From Paraburkholderia sp. (GTDB lineage Bacteria; Pseudomonadota; Gammaproteobacteria; Burkholderiales; Burkholderiaceae): a DNA stretch of 64,000 nt. The position numbers were made by a program, and so were the translations under genes. The DNA lies in assembly GCF_024281035.1 (NCBI RefSeq), contig NZ_JAMXLH010000053.1, forward strand, positions 85,574 to 149,573, written 5' to 3'. Below are positions 16,934-24,780 of this stretch, piece after piece (the first letter of the stretch is position 1; every line of letters begins with the position of its first letter). The notes beneath the pieces are model-generated. The model was given only the letters and a program-made list of their open reading frames with translations. It had not been told where the DNA came from and searched no databases.

Positions 16934-17878
16934 ATGCGAGTCATCCTTGCCCAGCCCCGCGGCTTTTGTGCGGGGGTTGTCCGCGCTATCGAAATCGTCG
17001 ATCGCGCATTGCTGAAGCACGGCGCACCCGTCTACGTTCGGCACGAAATTGTCCACAATCGTCATGTGGTCGAAAACCTGCGCAATAAAGGCGCGCATTT
17101 CGTAGAAGAACTCGATGAAGTGCCCACCGGCGCCGTCGCGATTTTCAGCGCGCACGGTGTTGCGAAGAAAGTCGAACAGGCTGCGCAAGTGCGCAGCCTC
17201 GACGTGCTCGACGCCACCTGCCCGCTCGTGACGAAAGTCCACGTGCAGGGCCGCCAGTACGTCGCCCAGGGCCGCACGCTGATCCTGATCGGCCACGCCG
17301 GGCACCCGGAAGTGGAAGGCACGATCGGCCAGATCGAAGGCACCGTGCTGCTCGTGCAGAGCGAGGCCGATGTCGCGAAGCTCGACCTGCCGCTCGATGC
17401 GCCGCTCGCATACGTCACGCAGACCACGCTCTCCGTCGACGACACGCGCGGCGTCATCAATGCGCTGGTTGCGCGCTTCTCGGACATCGTCGGCCCGGAC
17501 ACGCGCGACATCTGCTACGCGACGCAGAACCGCCAGGCCGCGGTGCGCGAGCTGTCCACGCACGTGGACGTGCTGCTCGTGGTGGGCGCAACGAACAGCT
17601 CGAACTCGAACCGTCTGCGCGAGATCGGCAGCGAGTCGGGCGTGGCGAGCTATCTCGTCGCCGACGGCTCGGAGATCAAGCCCGAGTGGTTCGACGGCGT
17701 GACGACGGTGGGCCTGACGGCCGGCGCGTCGGCGCCGGAAGAGATGGTTGAAAACGTGATCGACGCGCTGCGCGCGTTGGGGCCTGTCGAGGTGTCGACG
17801 ATGGCGGGCCGTGAAGAAAAAGTCGAATTCAAGCTGCCGTCGAAGCTGTTGAAGCCACTCGTCGAACGCGAAGTTTAA
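16934..17878 (+). CDS. ispH: 4-hydroxy-3-methylbut-2-enyl diphosphate reductase IspH
   Basis: About 314 residues. It has the three cysteines that bind the 4Fe-4S cluster, in PRGFCAGV (Cys12), LDATCPLV (near 96) and RDICYATQNRQ (near 195), plus HGVAK, GHAGHPEVEGT and TNSSNSNRL, the hallmark substrate-binding segments. It makes IPP and DMAPP from HMBPP, the last MEP-pathway step. It lies 11 bp upstream of hpnH and is therefore very probably the hopanoid-dedicated copy that boosts isoprenoid supply; a housekeeping ispH is expected on the main chromosome. The start at 16934 fits known IspH ends; ATG 16847 is an alternative. Confidence 0.93.
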   Translation: MRVILAQPRGFCAGVVRAIEIVDRALLKHGAPVYVRHEIVHNRHVVENLRNKGAHFVEELDEVPTGAVAIFSAHGVAKKVEQAAQVRSLDVLDATCPLVTKVHVQGRQYVAQGRTLILIGHAGHPEVEGTIGQIEGTVLLVQSEADVAKLDLPLDAPLAYVTQTTLSVDDTRGVINALVARFSDIVGPDTRDICYATQNRQAAVRELSTHVDVLLVVGATNSSNSNRLREIGSESGVASYLVADGSEIKPEWFDGVTTVGLTAGASAPEEMVENVIDALRALGPVEVSTMAGREEKVEFKLPSKLLKPLVEREV

Positions 17879-17889
17879 GGAGGACACTC

Positions 17890-19050
17890 TTGTCTATTCC
17901 GCTGCTCCAGAAAGTCCGCGTTGGCGCCTATATCACTCGCCAGCATTTCAGCGGCAACAAACGCTACCCGCTCGCGCTCATGCTCGAGCCGCTGTTCCGC
18001 TGCAATCTCGAATGTAACGGCTGCGGCAAGATCGACTATCCCGATCCCATCCTGAACCTGCGCCTGTCGCTGCAGGAATGCCTCGAAGCCGTCGACGAGT
18101 GCGGCGCGCCGGTCGTGTCCATCGCAGGCGGCGAGCCGCTCCTGCACAAGGACATGCCGGAGATCGTCAAGGGCATCATGGCGCGCAAGAAGTTCGTGTA
18201 CCTGTGCACGAACGCGCTGCTGATGGAAAAGAAGATGGACGAGTACGAGCCGAGCCCGTACTTCGTCTGGTCGGTTCACCTCGACGGCGACCGCGAAACG
18301 CACGACCACTCGGTCTCGCAAACCGGCGTGTACGACAAGGCCGTCGCGGCGATCAAGGAAGCGAAGCGCCGCGGCTTCCGCGTGAACATCAACTGCACGC
18401 TGTTCAACGACGCGATTCCCGAGCGCGTGGCGAAGTTCTTCGATACGCTGGGGCCGATGGGCGTGGACGGCATCACCGTCTCGCCGGGCTACGCGTACGA
18501 GCGCGCGCCGGATCAGCAGCACTTCCTGAACCGCGACAAGACCAAGCAGTTGTTCCGCGAAATCTTCAAGCGCGGCAACAACGGCAAGAACTGGTCGTTC
18601 AGCCAGTCGGGCCTGTTCCTCGACTTCCTCGCGGGCAACCAGACCTATGAATGCACGCCGTGGGGCAACCCGGCGCGCACGGTGTTCGGCTGGCAAAAGC
18701 CGTGCTATCTGGTCGGCGAAGGTTACGTGAAGACCTTCAAGGAACTGATGGAAACGACCGAGTGGGAAAAGTACGGCACCGGCAACTACGAGAAGTGCGC
18801 CGACTGCATGGTCCACTGCGGCTTCGAAGCCACGGCCGTGATGGACACCGTCGCGCATCCGCTCAAGGCGTTCAGGATTTCGAGGAGCGGCCCGCGCACC
18901 GAAGGCGCGTTCGCGAAGGACATCCCGCTCGACAACCAGCGCCCTGCCGAATACATGTTCTCGCGCCACGTCGAGATCAAGCTCGACGAAATCAAGAAGG
19001 CCGTGAAGTCGGGCAAGGCAGTGACCGTCGCCGCGCATCAGGACGTTTGA
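17890..19050 (+). CDS. hpnH: Adenosyl-hopene transferase HpnH (radical SAM)
   Basis: A 386-residue radical SAM enzyme. The cluster-binding CxxxCxxC is CNLECNGC near residues 38-45, preceded by YPLALMLEPLFR, and followed by IDYPDPILN, VSIAGGEPLLH near 77-87 and a C-terminal CADCMVHCGFEA region typical of HpnH. The enzyme adds 5'-deoxyadenosine to diploptene, starting extended C35 hopanoids. The start is TTG at 17890 with AAGGAGG spaced seven bases upstream and no better ATG. It is co-transcribed with ispH (11-bp gap) and ends in a strong terminator. Confidence 0.94.
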   Translation: MSIPLLQKVRVGAYITRQHFSGNKRYPLALMLEPLFRCNLECNGCGKIDYPDPILNLRLSLQECLEAVDECGAPVVSIAGGEPLLHKDMPEIVKGIMARKKFVYLCTNALLMEKKMDEYEPSPYFVWSVHLDGDRETHDHSVSQTGVYDKAVAAIKEAKRRGFRVNINCTLFNDAIPERVAKFFDTLGPMGVDGITVSPGYAYERAPDQQHFLNRDKTKQLFREIFKRGNNGKNWSFSQSGLFLDFLAGNQTYECTPWGNPARTVFGWQKPCYLVGEGYVKTFKELMETTEWEKYGTGNYEKCADCMVHCGFEATAVMDTVAHPLKAFRISRSGPRTEGAFAKDIPLDNQRPAEYMFSRHVEIKLDEIKKAVKSGKAVTVAAHQDV

Positions 19051-19086
19051 TAGCCCGGGCGCGTGCGCCCGTGCTGCTTCATACAA

Positions 19087-19126
19087 GGGCGTAACGGCTC
19101 AAGCCGTTACGCCCTTTCTCTTTTTG
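19087..19126 (+). terminator. Rho-independent terminator after hpnH
   Basis: A 13-bp perfect stem GGGCGTAACGGCT / AGCCGTTACGCCC with a 2- to 4-base loop, followed by TTTCTCTTTTT. Confidence 0.92.
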
Positions 19127-19160
19127 AGCACGCTGCAGCCACGAGAGCCCGCGCCGCAAT

Positions 19161-19198
19161 AAAAAAAGGCGCAACGGGCAATCCACCCGTTGCGCCTT
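19161..19198 (-). terminator. Rho-independent terminator for the ybdD-cstA operon
   Basis: A stem AAGGCGCAACGGG / CCCGTTGCGCCTT with a 7-base loop; read leftward it is followed by TTTTTTT. It lies just downstream of the YbdD stop at 19253. Confidence 0.88.
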
Positions 19199-19252
19199 CG
19201 TAGCGTACGCTACGCGCGCCGTGTAGCCCGGCGGCGCTTCAACAGCGCAGGT

Positions 19253-19459
19253 TCAGCAGCACTTGCCGGTGCGGGACGCATATCGCGCGTCCTGCCGCTC
19301 GCGGAAGAATTCTTCGTACGTCATCACCGGACGATCCGGATGCGTCGCGCGCATATGCTCGACGTAGCCTTCGTAGTCCGGCAGACCGATCATCAGACGC
19401 ATCGCCTGGCCCAGATAGCGGCCAGCCGTCTGCACGTTGTCGCGAAGTTCCGAGAACAT
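19253..19459 (-). CDS. YbdD/YjiX-family small protein
   Basis: A 68-residue protein starting MFSELRDNVQ, with the family core GRYLGQAMRLMIGLPDYEGYVEHM and the ending MTYEEFFRERQDARY, then a Cys-Cys tail. YbdD/YjiX proteins are almost always encoded just after CstA-type transporters, as here (13 bp downstream of cstA), and are thought to modulate or stabilise them. It is in the same leftward operon. Confidence 0.93.
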   Translation of the reverse strand: MFSELRDNVQTAGRYLGQAMRLMIGLPDYEGYVEHMRATHPDRPVMTYEEFFRERQDARYASRTGKCC

Positions 19460-19472
19460 ATGCGCCTCGCCC

Positions 19473-21557
19473 TTAGTGTGCCGCGCGCTGTGCGATGCCC
19501 GCATCGGCCGGCATCGGTTCGAACGGCGTTTCCTGAACCGTCGGATGGTTGATGCGGCGTGCACGTGCAATCGCAATCAGGCCATACACGACGATGCTCA
19601 CCACCACCACGATGAAGAGACCCGAGAGTGCCGCATCGACGTAGTCGTTGAAGATCATGCGCTGCATTTGCTCGACCGTCTTCGCCGGTCCGACGATTTT
19701 GCCTTCAGCGAGCGCCGCCGACAACTTCTGTGCGTGCGCAACGAAGCTCACCTTCGGGTTGCTGTCGAAAATCTTTTGCCAGCCGGCCGTCAGCGTGCAG
19801 ATGAGCAGCCACAGCGTCGGCAGGCCCGTGACCCACGCGAACTTCTCGCGCTTCATCTTGAAGAGCACGACGGTTGCGAGCGTCAGCGCAATGCCCGCCA
19901 GCATCTGGTTCGAGATGCCGAAGAGCGGCCACAGCGTGTTGATGCCGCCGAGCGGATCGACCACGCCCTGATACAGGAAGTAGCCCCACGCGGCCACGCA
20001 CAATGCGGTGGCAACCAGGTTGGCCGGCAACGAGTCCGTGCGCTTGAGCGACGGATGGAACGTGCCGAGCAGATCCTGCAGCATGAAGCGGCCTGCACGC
20101 GTGCCTGCGTCGACGGCGGTCAGGATGAAGAGTGCTTCGAAGAGGATCGCGAAGTGGTACCAGAAGGCCATCATCGCTTCGCCGCCGATCACCTGGTGCA
20201 GGATCTGCGCCATGCCGACCGCGAGCGTCGGAGCGCCGCCGGCGCGCGCGACGATGGTTGTCTCGCCAACCGCCTGCGCGGTGTGCGTGAGCATCTCCGG
20301 CGTCAGCACGAAGCCCCACTGGCCGACCGTGTGCGCAACCGCGTCCGGCGTCGCGCCGAGCACGGCGAGCGGTGCGTTCATCGCGAAGTACACGCCCGGC
20401 TCGATCACCGAAGCGGCGACCAGCGCCATGATCGCGACGAACGATTCCATCAGCATCGCGCCGTAACCGATGAAGCGCGCGTTGGTTTCGTTATCGAGCA
20501 TCTTGGGCGTCGTGCCCGACGAGATCAGCGCGTGGAAACCGGACACCGAACCGCACGCGATCGTGATGAAGAGGAACGGGAACAGGTTGCCCGACCAGAC
20601 CGGGCCCGAGCCGTCGATGAACTTCGTGAAGGCCGGCATCTTGAGTTCCGGCGCAACGATCAGAATGCCGATCGCGAGCGCGAGGATCGTGCCGATCTTC
20701 AGGAACGTCGAGAGATAGTCGCGCGGGGCGAGCAGCAGCCACACCGGCAGCACCGAAGCGATGAAGCCGTAGCCGATCAGGATCCACGTGAGCTGCGTGC
20801 CCGTGAACGTGAACCAGGCGGCGAGCGTCGGCGAATCGTGCACGACCTGGCCGAACGCGATCGACGCCATCAGCAGGATGAAGCCGATGATCGAGATCTC
20901 GCCGATCTTGCCCGGACGGATATAGCGGACGTACAGGCCCATGAAGATCGCGATGGGAATCGTCGCGGCGACGGTGAACGTGCCCCACGGCGAGTTCGTC
21001 AGCGCCTTCACGACGATCAGCGCGAGCACCGCGAGAATGATGATCATGATCAGGAACGTGCCGAACAGCGCGATCACGCCGGGCACCGGTCCCAGTTCCA
21101 TCTTCACGAGGTCGCCGAGCGAGCGGCCGTCGCGGCGCGTGGACAGGAACAGCACCACGAAGTCCTGCACGGCGCCCGCGAACACGACGCCCGCGAGAAT
21201 CCACAGCATGCCGGGCATGTAGCCCATTTGCGCGGCCAGCACCGGGCCGACCAGCGGGCCTGCGCCCGCAATCGCCGCGAAATGGTGGCCGAACAGCACG
21301 TATTTGTTGGTGGGCACGTAGTCGAGCCCGTCGTTGTGACGCACGGCCGGCGTCATGCGCAGGCCGTCGAGCTGAAGCACGGTGCTGGCGATGAAGCGGC
21401 TGTAGAAACGGTAACCGATCAAATAAACGCAGATCGCGCAAATCACGATCCACAATGCGCTGACACGCTCGCCGTGCGCGAGCGCGATGGTGCCGAACGC
21501 GAACGCACCTAGCAGCGCGATGGCTGTCCACACAACGAAACTGGATACCCGACTCAT
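19473..21557 (-). CDS. cstA: CstA-type transporter (pyruvate / peptide uptake)
   Basis: A 694-residue polytopic inner-membrane protein, the normal CstA length. The CstA core shows as YKFYSRFIASTVLQL-like text, DYVPTNKYVLFGHHFAAIAGAGPLVGPVLAAQMGYMPGMLWI near 80-120 and LSTRRDGRSLGDLVKMELG, followed by many membrane helices. Family members import pyruvate (BtsT, CstA) and perhaps peptides under carbon stress. The ATG at 21557 has AGGAG seven bases upstream. The divergent Cache histidine kinase and NarL-type regulator immediately upstream probably sense the substrate and control it, analogous to pyruvate-sensing systems in enterics. Confidence 0.92.
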   Translation of the reverse strand: MSRVSSFVVWTAIALLGAFAFGTIALAHGERVSALWIVICAICVYLIGYRFYSRFIASTVLQLDGLRMTPAVRHNDGLDYVPTNKYVLFGHHFAAIAGAGPLVGPVLAAQMGYMPGMLWILAGVVFAGAVQDFVVLFLSTRRDGRSLGDLVKMELGPVPGVIALFGTFLIMIIILAVLALIVVKALTNSPWGTFTVAATIPIAIFMGLYVRYIRPGKIGEISIIGFILLMASIAFGQVVHDSPTLAAWFTFTGTQLTWILIGYGFIASVLPVWLLLAPRDYLSTFLKIGTILALAIGILIVAPELKMPAFTKFIDGSGPVWSGNLFPFLFITIACGSVSGFHALISSGTTPKMLDNETNARFIGYGAMLMESFVAIMALVAASVIEPGVYFAMNAPLAVLGATPDAVAHTVGQWGFVLTPEMLTHTAQAVGETTIVARAGGAPTLAVGMAQILHQVIGGEAMMAFWYHFAILFEALFILTAVDAGTRAGRFMLQDLLGTFHPSLKRTDSLPANLVATALCVAAWGYFLYQGVVDPLGGINTLWPLFGISNQMLAGIALTLATVVLFKMKREKFAWVTGLPTLWLLICTLTAGWQKIFDSNPKVSFVAHAQKLSAALAEGKIVGPAKTVEQMQRMIFNDYVDAALSGLFIVVVVSIVVYGLIAIARARRINHPTVQETPFEPMPADAGIAQRAAH

Positions 21558-21632
21558 GGTGTCTCCTGTTTGTACTTATAAGAATTACCGGCTCGAGGAC
21601 CGGTTACGTAGCGCCTTCGATCCACCGGAAAT

Positions 21633-21704
21633 CGTTGCGAATCTCGTTGCGAATCTCGTTGCGAAGTTCGCTGTGAATCGCGTTGTGAATTTCGCTGTGA
21701 ACCG
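21633..21704. repeat. 12-bp tandem repeat (six copies) in the cstA / kinase promoter region
   Basis: Six in-register dodecamers (CGTTGCGAATCT, CGTTGCGAATCT, CGTTGCGAAGTT, CGCTGTGAATCG, CGTTGTGAATTT, CGCTGTGAACCG) fill most of the gap between two divergent genes. The degeneracy is mostly C/T and G/A exchange. Being promoter-located, it could bind a repeat-recognising regulator or vary in length. Confidence 0.85.
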
Positions 21705-21825
21705 GCGGCGCATTGCATGACGCAGTTGTGCCATGCTTTGGCCGTGTAGTATTCGCTTTCGCAATTCATACGACAAGCGCACAACTACGTAAGCACTCTA
21801 CGTGGAATTACGTAGAACCTGTCAA

Positions 21826-23271
21826 ATGACAATGACTCTCAAAACGAAGATCTTTTTGCTCGCGGTCGTGCCGTTTCTGGCGGCGATTGCCGGCATCGGG
21901 ATCGGCGTGCGCCAGCAGGCCACCGCGCTTGCGCAGACGCAGCACGCGACGATGCAGAACGCCTACCTGTCGAGCAAGGAACTCGAGCTGCGTCATTACG
22001 TTGAACTCGCAACGAGTGCGATCGCGCCGCTCTACAATGCGAGCCGCGACGCTTCGCCCGCCGAAGTCGCCGCGCGCCAGCGCGAAGCGCTTGCCGTGCT
22101 TCAGAAAATGGACTTCGGCCCGGACGGCTATTTCTTCGTCTACGACATGCATGGCCGCTCGCTGATGCATCCGCGCGAGCCGAATCTGGTCGGCCAAAAC
22201 CTTTGGGACCTGCGCGATCCGCAAGGCGCGCTCACGATCCAGCGACTCATTGCCACAGCCGCGCAAGGCGGCGGCTACGTGCGCTACACGTGGCTGCGGC
22301 CGTCGACGGGCAAGCTCGCGCCCAAGCTCGGCTTCGTCGTGCCGCTCGAACGCTGGGGCTGGATGATGGGCACCGGCATTTATATGGATGACGTAGTGTC
22401 GACGCTCGGGCATATCGACGAACGCGCGTCCGCCAACATCGAGCGCACACTGCAGTGGCTCGGCGTGATCGCGCTTGCGGGCGTCGGCGTGATCGCGCTC
22501 TGCGCGCTCGTGCTCAACGTGAGCGAGTACCGCAGCACCGATGCCAAGCTCAAGCGCCTCGCGCAACAGGTGGTCGAATCGCAGGAACAGGAGCGCGCGC
22601 GGCTCTCGCGCGAACTGCATGACGGCATCAGCCAGATGCTCGTCTCCGTGAAGCTGCTGCTCGAATCGGCGCTGGCGCGGCTCGAACGCGGCGAGACGCG
22701 CATCCCCGCAGCCGAAGCGTCGCTCGCCACCGGGCTCACGCGTCTATCGGAAACGCTGCGCGAAGTACGCCGCATTTCGCACGCGCTGCGCCCGTCGATG
22801 CTCGACGACCTCGGGCTCGCGGCGGCGCTCGAGCAACTCACGCGCGAGTTCGGCGAGGAATCGGGCATCAAGATCGACTTCACCCAGTCGATCTCGTCCG
22901 GCGGCGAGCCGTCGAAGGCGCGCACCACCGCATTGCCCGATACAGTGAACACCGTCCTCTTTCGCATCGCCCAGGAGGCGCTCACGAACATCGTGCGCCA
23001 CGCCAACGCGGCGCGCGCGGCGCTCACGCTCGATGTGGCCGCAAGCGGCGTCACGCTGACCGTCGCCGACAACGGCCACGGCTTCGACGTCGCGCATGCC
23101 CAGTCCGATCCCCGCGCGGGGCTCGGGCTGCGCAACATGCGCGAGCGGCTCGAATCGCTCGGCGGCCAGTTCACGCTCAACTCGCGTCCCGGGCATACGG
23201 TTCTCACCGCCTGGGTGCCGGTCAAGGCGGGCGCCGCGGCTGCAACATCCAGAACAGGCAGTAACCGGTAA
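21826..23271 (+). CDS. Cache-domain sensor histidine kinase (HisKA_3 type)
   Basis: About 481 residues. A transmembrane helix near 5-27, a periplasmic single Cache domain (residues 40-200, with FGPDGYFFVYDMHGRSLMHP and GWMMGTGIYMDDV), a second membrane helix near 208-230, a HisKA_3 dimerisation domain with the phosphoacceptor His in SRELHDGISQML near 265, and a HATPase with DNGHGFD and GLGLRNMRERL. It should sense a small carboxylate such as pyruvate and phosphorylate the NarL-type partner encoded 13 bp downstream. It is divergent from cstA, its likely target. The start is ATG 21826; 21832 is equally possible. Confidence 0.88.
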   Translation: MTMTLKTKIFLLAVVPFLAAIAGIGIGVRQQATALAQTQHATMQNAYLSSKELELRHYVELATSAIAPLYNASRDASPAEVAARQREALAVLQKMDFGPDGYFFVYDMHGRSLMHPREPNLVGQNLWDLRDPQGALTIQRLIATAAQGGGYVRYTWLRPSTGKLAPKLGFVVPLERWGWMMGTGIYMDDVVSTLGHIDERASANIERTLQWLGVIALAGVGVIALCALVLNVSEYRSTDAKLKRLAQQVVESQEQERARLSRELHDGISQMLVSVKLLLESALARLERGETRIPAAEASLATGLTRLSETLREVRRISHALRPSMLDDLGLAAALEQLTREFGEESGIKIDFTQSISSGGEPSKARTTALPDTVNTVLFRIAQEALTNIVRHANAARAALTLDVAASGVTLTVADNGHGFDVAHAQSDPRAGLGLRNMRERLESLGGQFTLNSRPGHTVLTAWVPVKAGAAAATSRTGSNR

Positions 23272-23284
23272 AGAAAAAGACATC

Positions 23285-23923
23285 ATGAAACACACTGGCA
23301 AGCGGGCGCGCCTCGTACTCGTCGACGATCATCCGCTCGTGCGCGACGGCCTGCGCGCCCGGCTCGAAGCGGTCACGGGCTTCGAGGTCGCAGGCGAGGC
23401 CGGCAACGCGGACGAAGCGCTCGCGCTCGCCGCCACGGTCGAGCCCGACCTCGTGCTGATGGATGTCGGCATGGCCGGGATGAACGGCATCGCGCTCGCG
23501 GGCATCTTTCACGACCGCTTTCCGGCGATCCGCGTGCTGATGCTCTCGATGCACGACAACGTCGAATACGTGACCCAGGCCGTGCGTGCGGGTGCGAGCG
23601 GCTACGTGCTGAAGGATTCGCCGTCGACGGAAATCGTGCGCGCCATCGAAGCCGTGCTGGCAGGGCAGACGTATTTCAGCGCGGGGCTGGGCGTGCGGAT
23701 GATCCAGGCATCGGCGAAGGAAACGCCCGTCGAGCGGCTGACGCCGCGCGAGCGCGACATCCTCGACGCGCTCGCCGAAGGGCTATCGAGCAAGCAGATC
23801 GCGCAGCGCGCGGGGCTCTCGGTGCGCACGGTGGAGACGCACCGGCTCAATCTCAAGCGCAAGCTCGATATCGAAGGTCAGGCGGAGCTGATCAAGTTTG
23901 CGGTGGAACACCGCAGGAAATGA
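23285..23923 (+). CDS. NarL/FixJ-family response regulator
   Basis: A 212-residue two-domain protein. The receiver (1-125) has the acidic pocket VDDH near 13, the phosphoacceptor Asp in LVLMDVGMAGMNG near 60, and Lys in VLKDSP near 110. The LuxR-type helix-turn-helix (about 145-210) shows LTPRERDILDALAEGLSSKQIA and TVETHRLNLKRKL. It is paired with the Cache kinase just upstream and probably activates the divergent cstA operon, perhaps through the 12-bp repeat array in the promoter gap. Confidence 0.93.
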   Translation: MKHTGKRARLVLVDDHPLVRDGLRARLEAVTGFEVAGEAGNADEALALAATVEPDLVLMDVGMAGMNGIALAGIFHDRFPAIRVLMLSMHDNVEYVTQAVRAGASGYVLKDSPSTEIVRAIEAVLAGQTYFSAGLGVRMIQASAKETPVERLTPRERDILDALAEGLSSKQIAQRAGLSVRTVETHRLNLKRKLDIEGQAELIKFAVEHRRK

Positions 23924-24001
23924 CCGGGCGGGCGGCCATGCCGGCCGCCCGGTTTCGATGCATAGCCAACGTCGACCGCGGTCGACTGCGCTCAGCTACG
24001 G

Positions 24002-24601
24002 TCAGCTGCGCGCGTTGTGCTCGACGAGAAACTTGATGAGGCCGTCGATGCCGCCCTTGGCGATCTGGTCGGCGAACTGCGTCTGGTACACCTGGATCAG
24101 CCAGGCGCCCATCATGTTGATGTCGTAGATCTTCCAGCCTGTCGGCGTGTGCGTGAGGCGATAGTCGATCGCATCGTCGCCGCCGCTGCTGATCACGTGC
24201 GACTGCACGACCGTGTCCTTCGCACCGCCAGCCGTACTGGACGGCTGGAACTTGAAGGTCACCGCCGTATCGCGCAGTTGCGACAGCGATGCCGCGTAGG
24301 TCTTCACAAGCAGGAGTTGAAATTGCTCATAGAGCTTTTGCTGCTGCTCGGGCGTGGCCGTCGCCCACGGCTTGCCGATGGCGATGCGCGTGGTGCGCTG
24401 GAAGTCGGTGGCCGGAACAAAATGGGTTTGGACCACCTGGGTGATCCTGGCCATGTCGCCGCCGCGCGCCTGCGGGTCGGCCTGCATCGCCTTCACAGTG
24501 CCTTCCACGGCGGCTTTGACCGTGGCATCGGGGGAACTCTGGGCCCATGCAGCGCCCGAGACGAAAGCGGCTGCGATAAATGCGGTGAAGTAACGTTTCA
24601 T
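24002..24601 (-). CDS. hpnM: Hopanoid-associated MlaC/Ttg2D-type lipid-binding protein HpnM
   Basis: A 199-residue protein with a signal peptide (MKRYFTAFIAAAFVSGAAWA, 1-20) and an MlaC-type fold: VVQTHFVPATDFQRTTRIAIG near 56-76, the Tyr/Phe-rich helix EQQQKLYEQFQLLLVKTYA near 82-100 and GWKIYDINMMGAWLIQVYQTQFA at 150-172. MlaC proteins ferry phospholipids across the periplasm. In hopanoid clusters this member is named HpnM and is proposed to carry hopanoids. It is divergent from hpnN, 180 bp apart, matching the joint role of HpnM and HpnN. Confidence 0.88.
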   Translation of the reverse strand: MKRYFTAFIAAAFVSGAAWAQSSPDATVKAAVEGTVKAMQADPQARGGDMARITQVVQTHFVPATDFQRTTRIAIGKPWATATPEQQQKLYEQFQLLLVKTYAASLSQLRDTAVTFKFQPSSTAGGAKDTVVQSHVISSGGDDAIDYRLTHTPTGWKIYDINMMGAWLIQVYQTQFADQIAKGGIDGLIKFLVEHNARS

Positions 24602-24780
24602 ACGCTCATCGGAACAGTGAGATTCAAGCGCCGTACCGCAGCGGGTCTACGGAACGGCGGATCCAGTATAACGGCTTTAAGGTCGAAACCCATGTGCGCG
24701 AGCCGCGCCCATATGAGCCAGGCCGGTATACTTATGCGCTTCGCCAAGAACAACGCCATCGTCAGGGCTCCCTCGCCTGT
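24602..24780. promoter_or_regulatory. Divergent promoter region hpnM / hpnN
   Basis: A 179-bp gap between two outward-facing hopanoid-transport genes, presumably with both promoters. No operator palindrome is evident to me. Confidence 0.4.

Noticed and set aside
19437..21512. A 691-codon frame opposite cstA
   Set aside because: Arg/His/Glu-rich antisense shadow of a well-supported membrane transporter.
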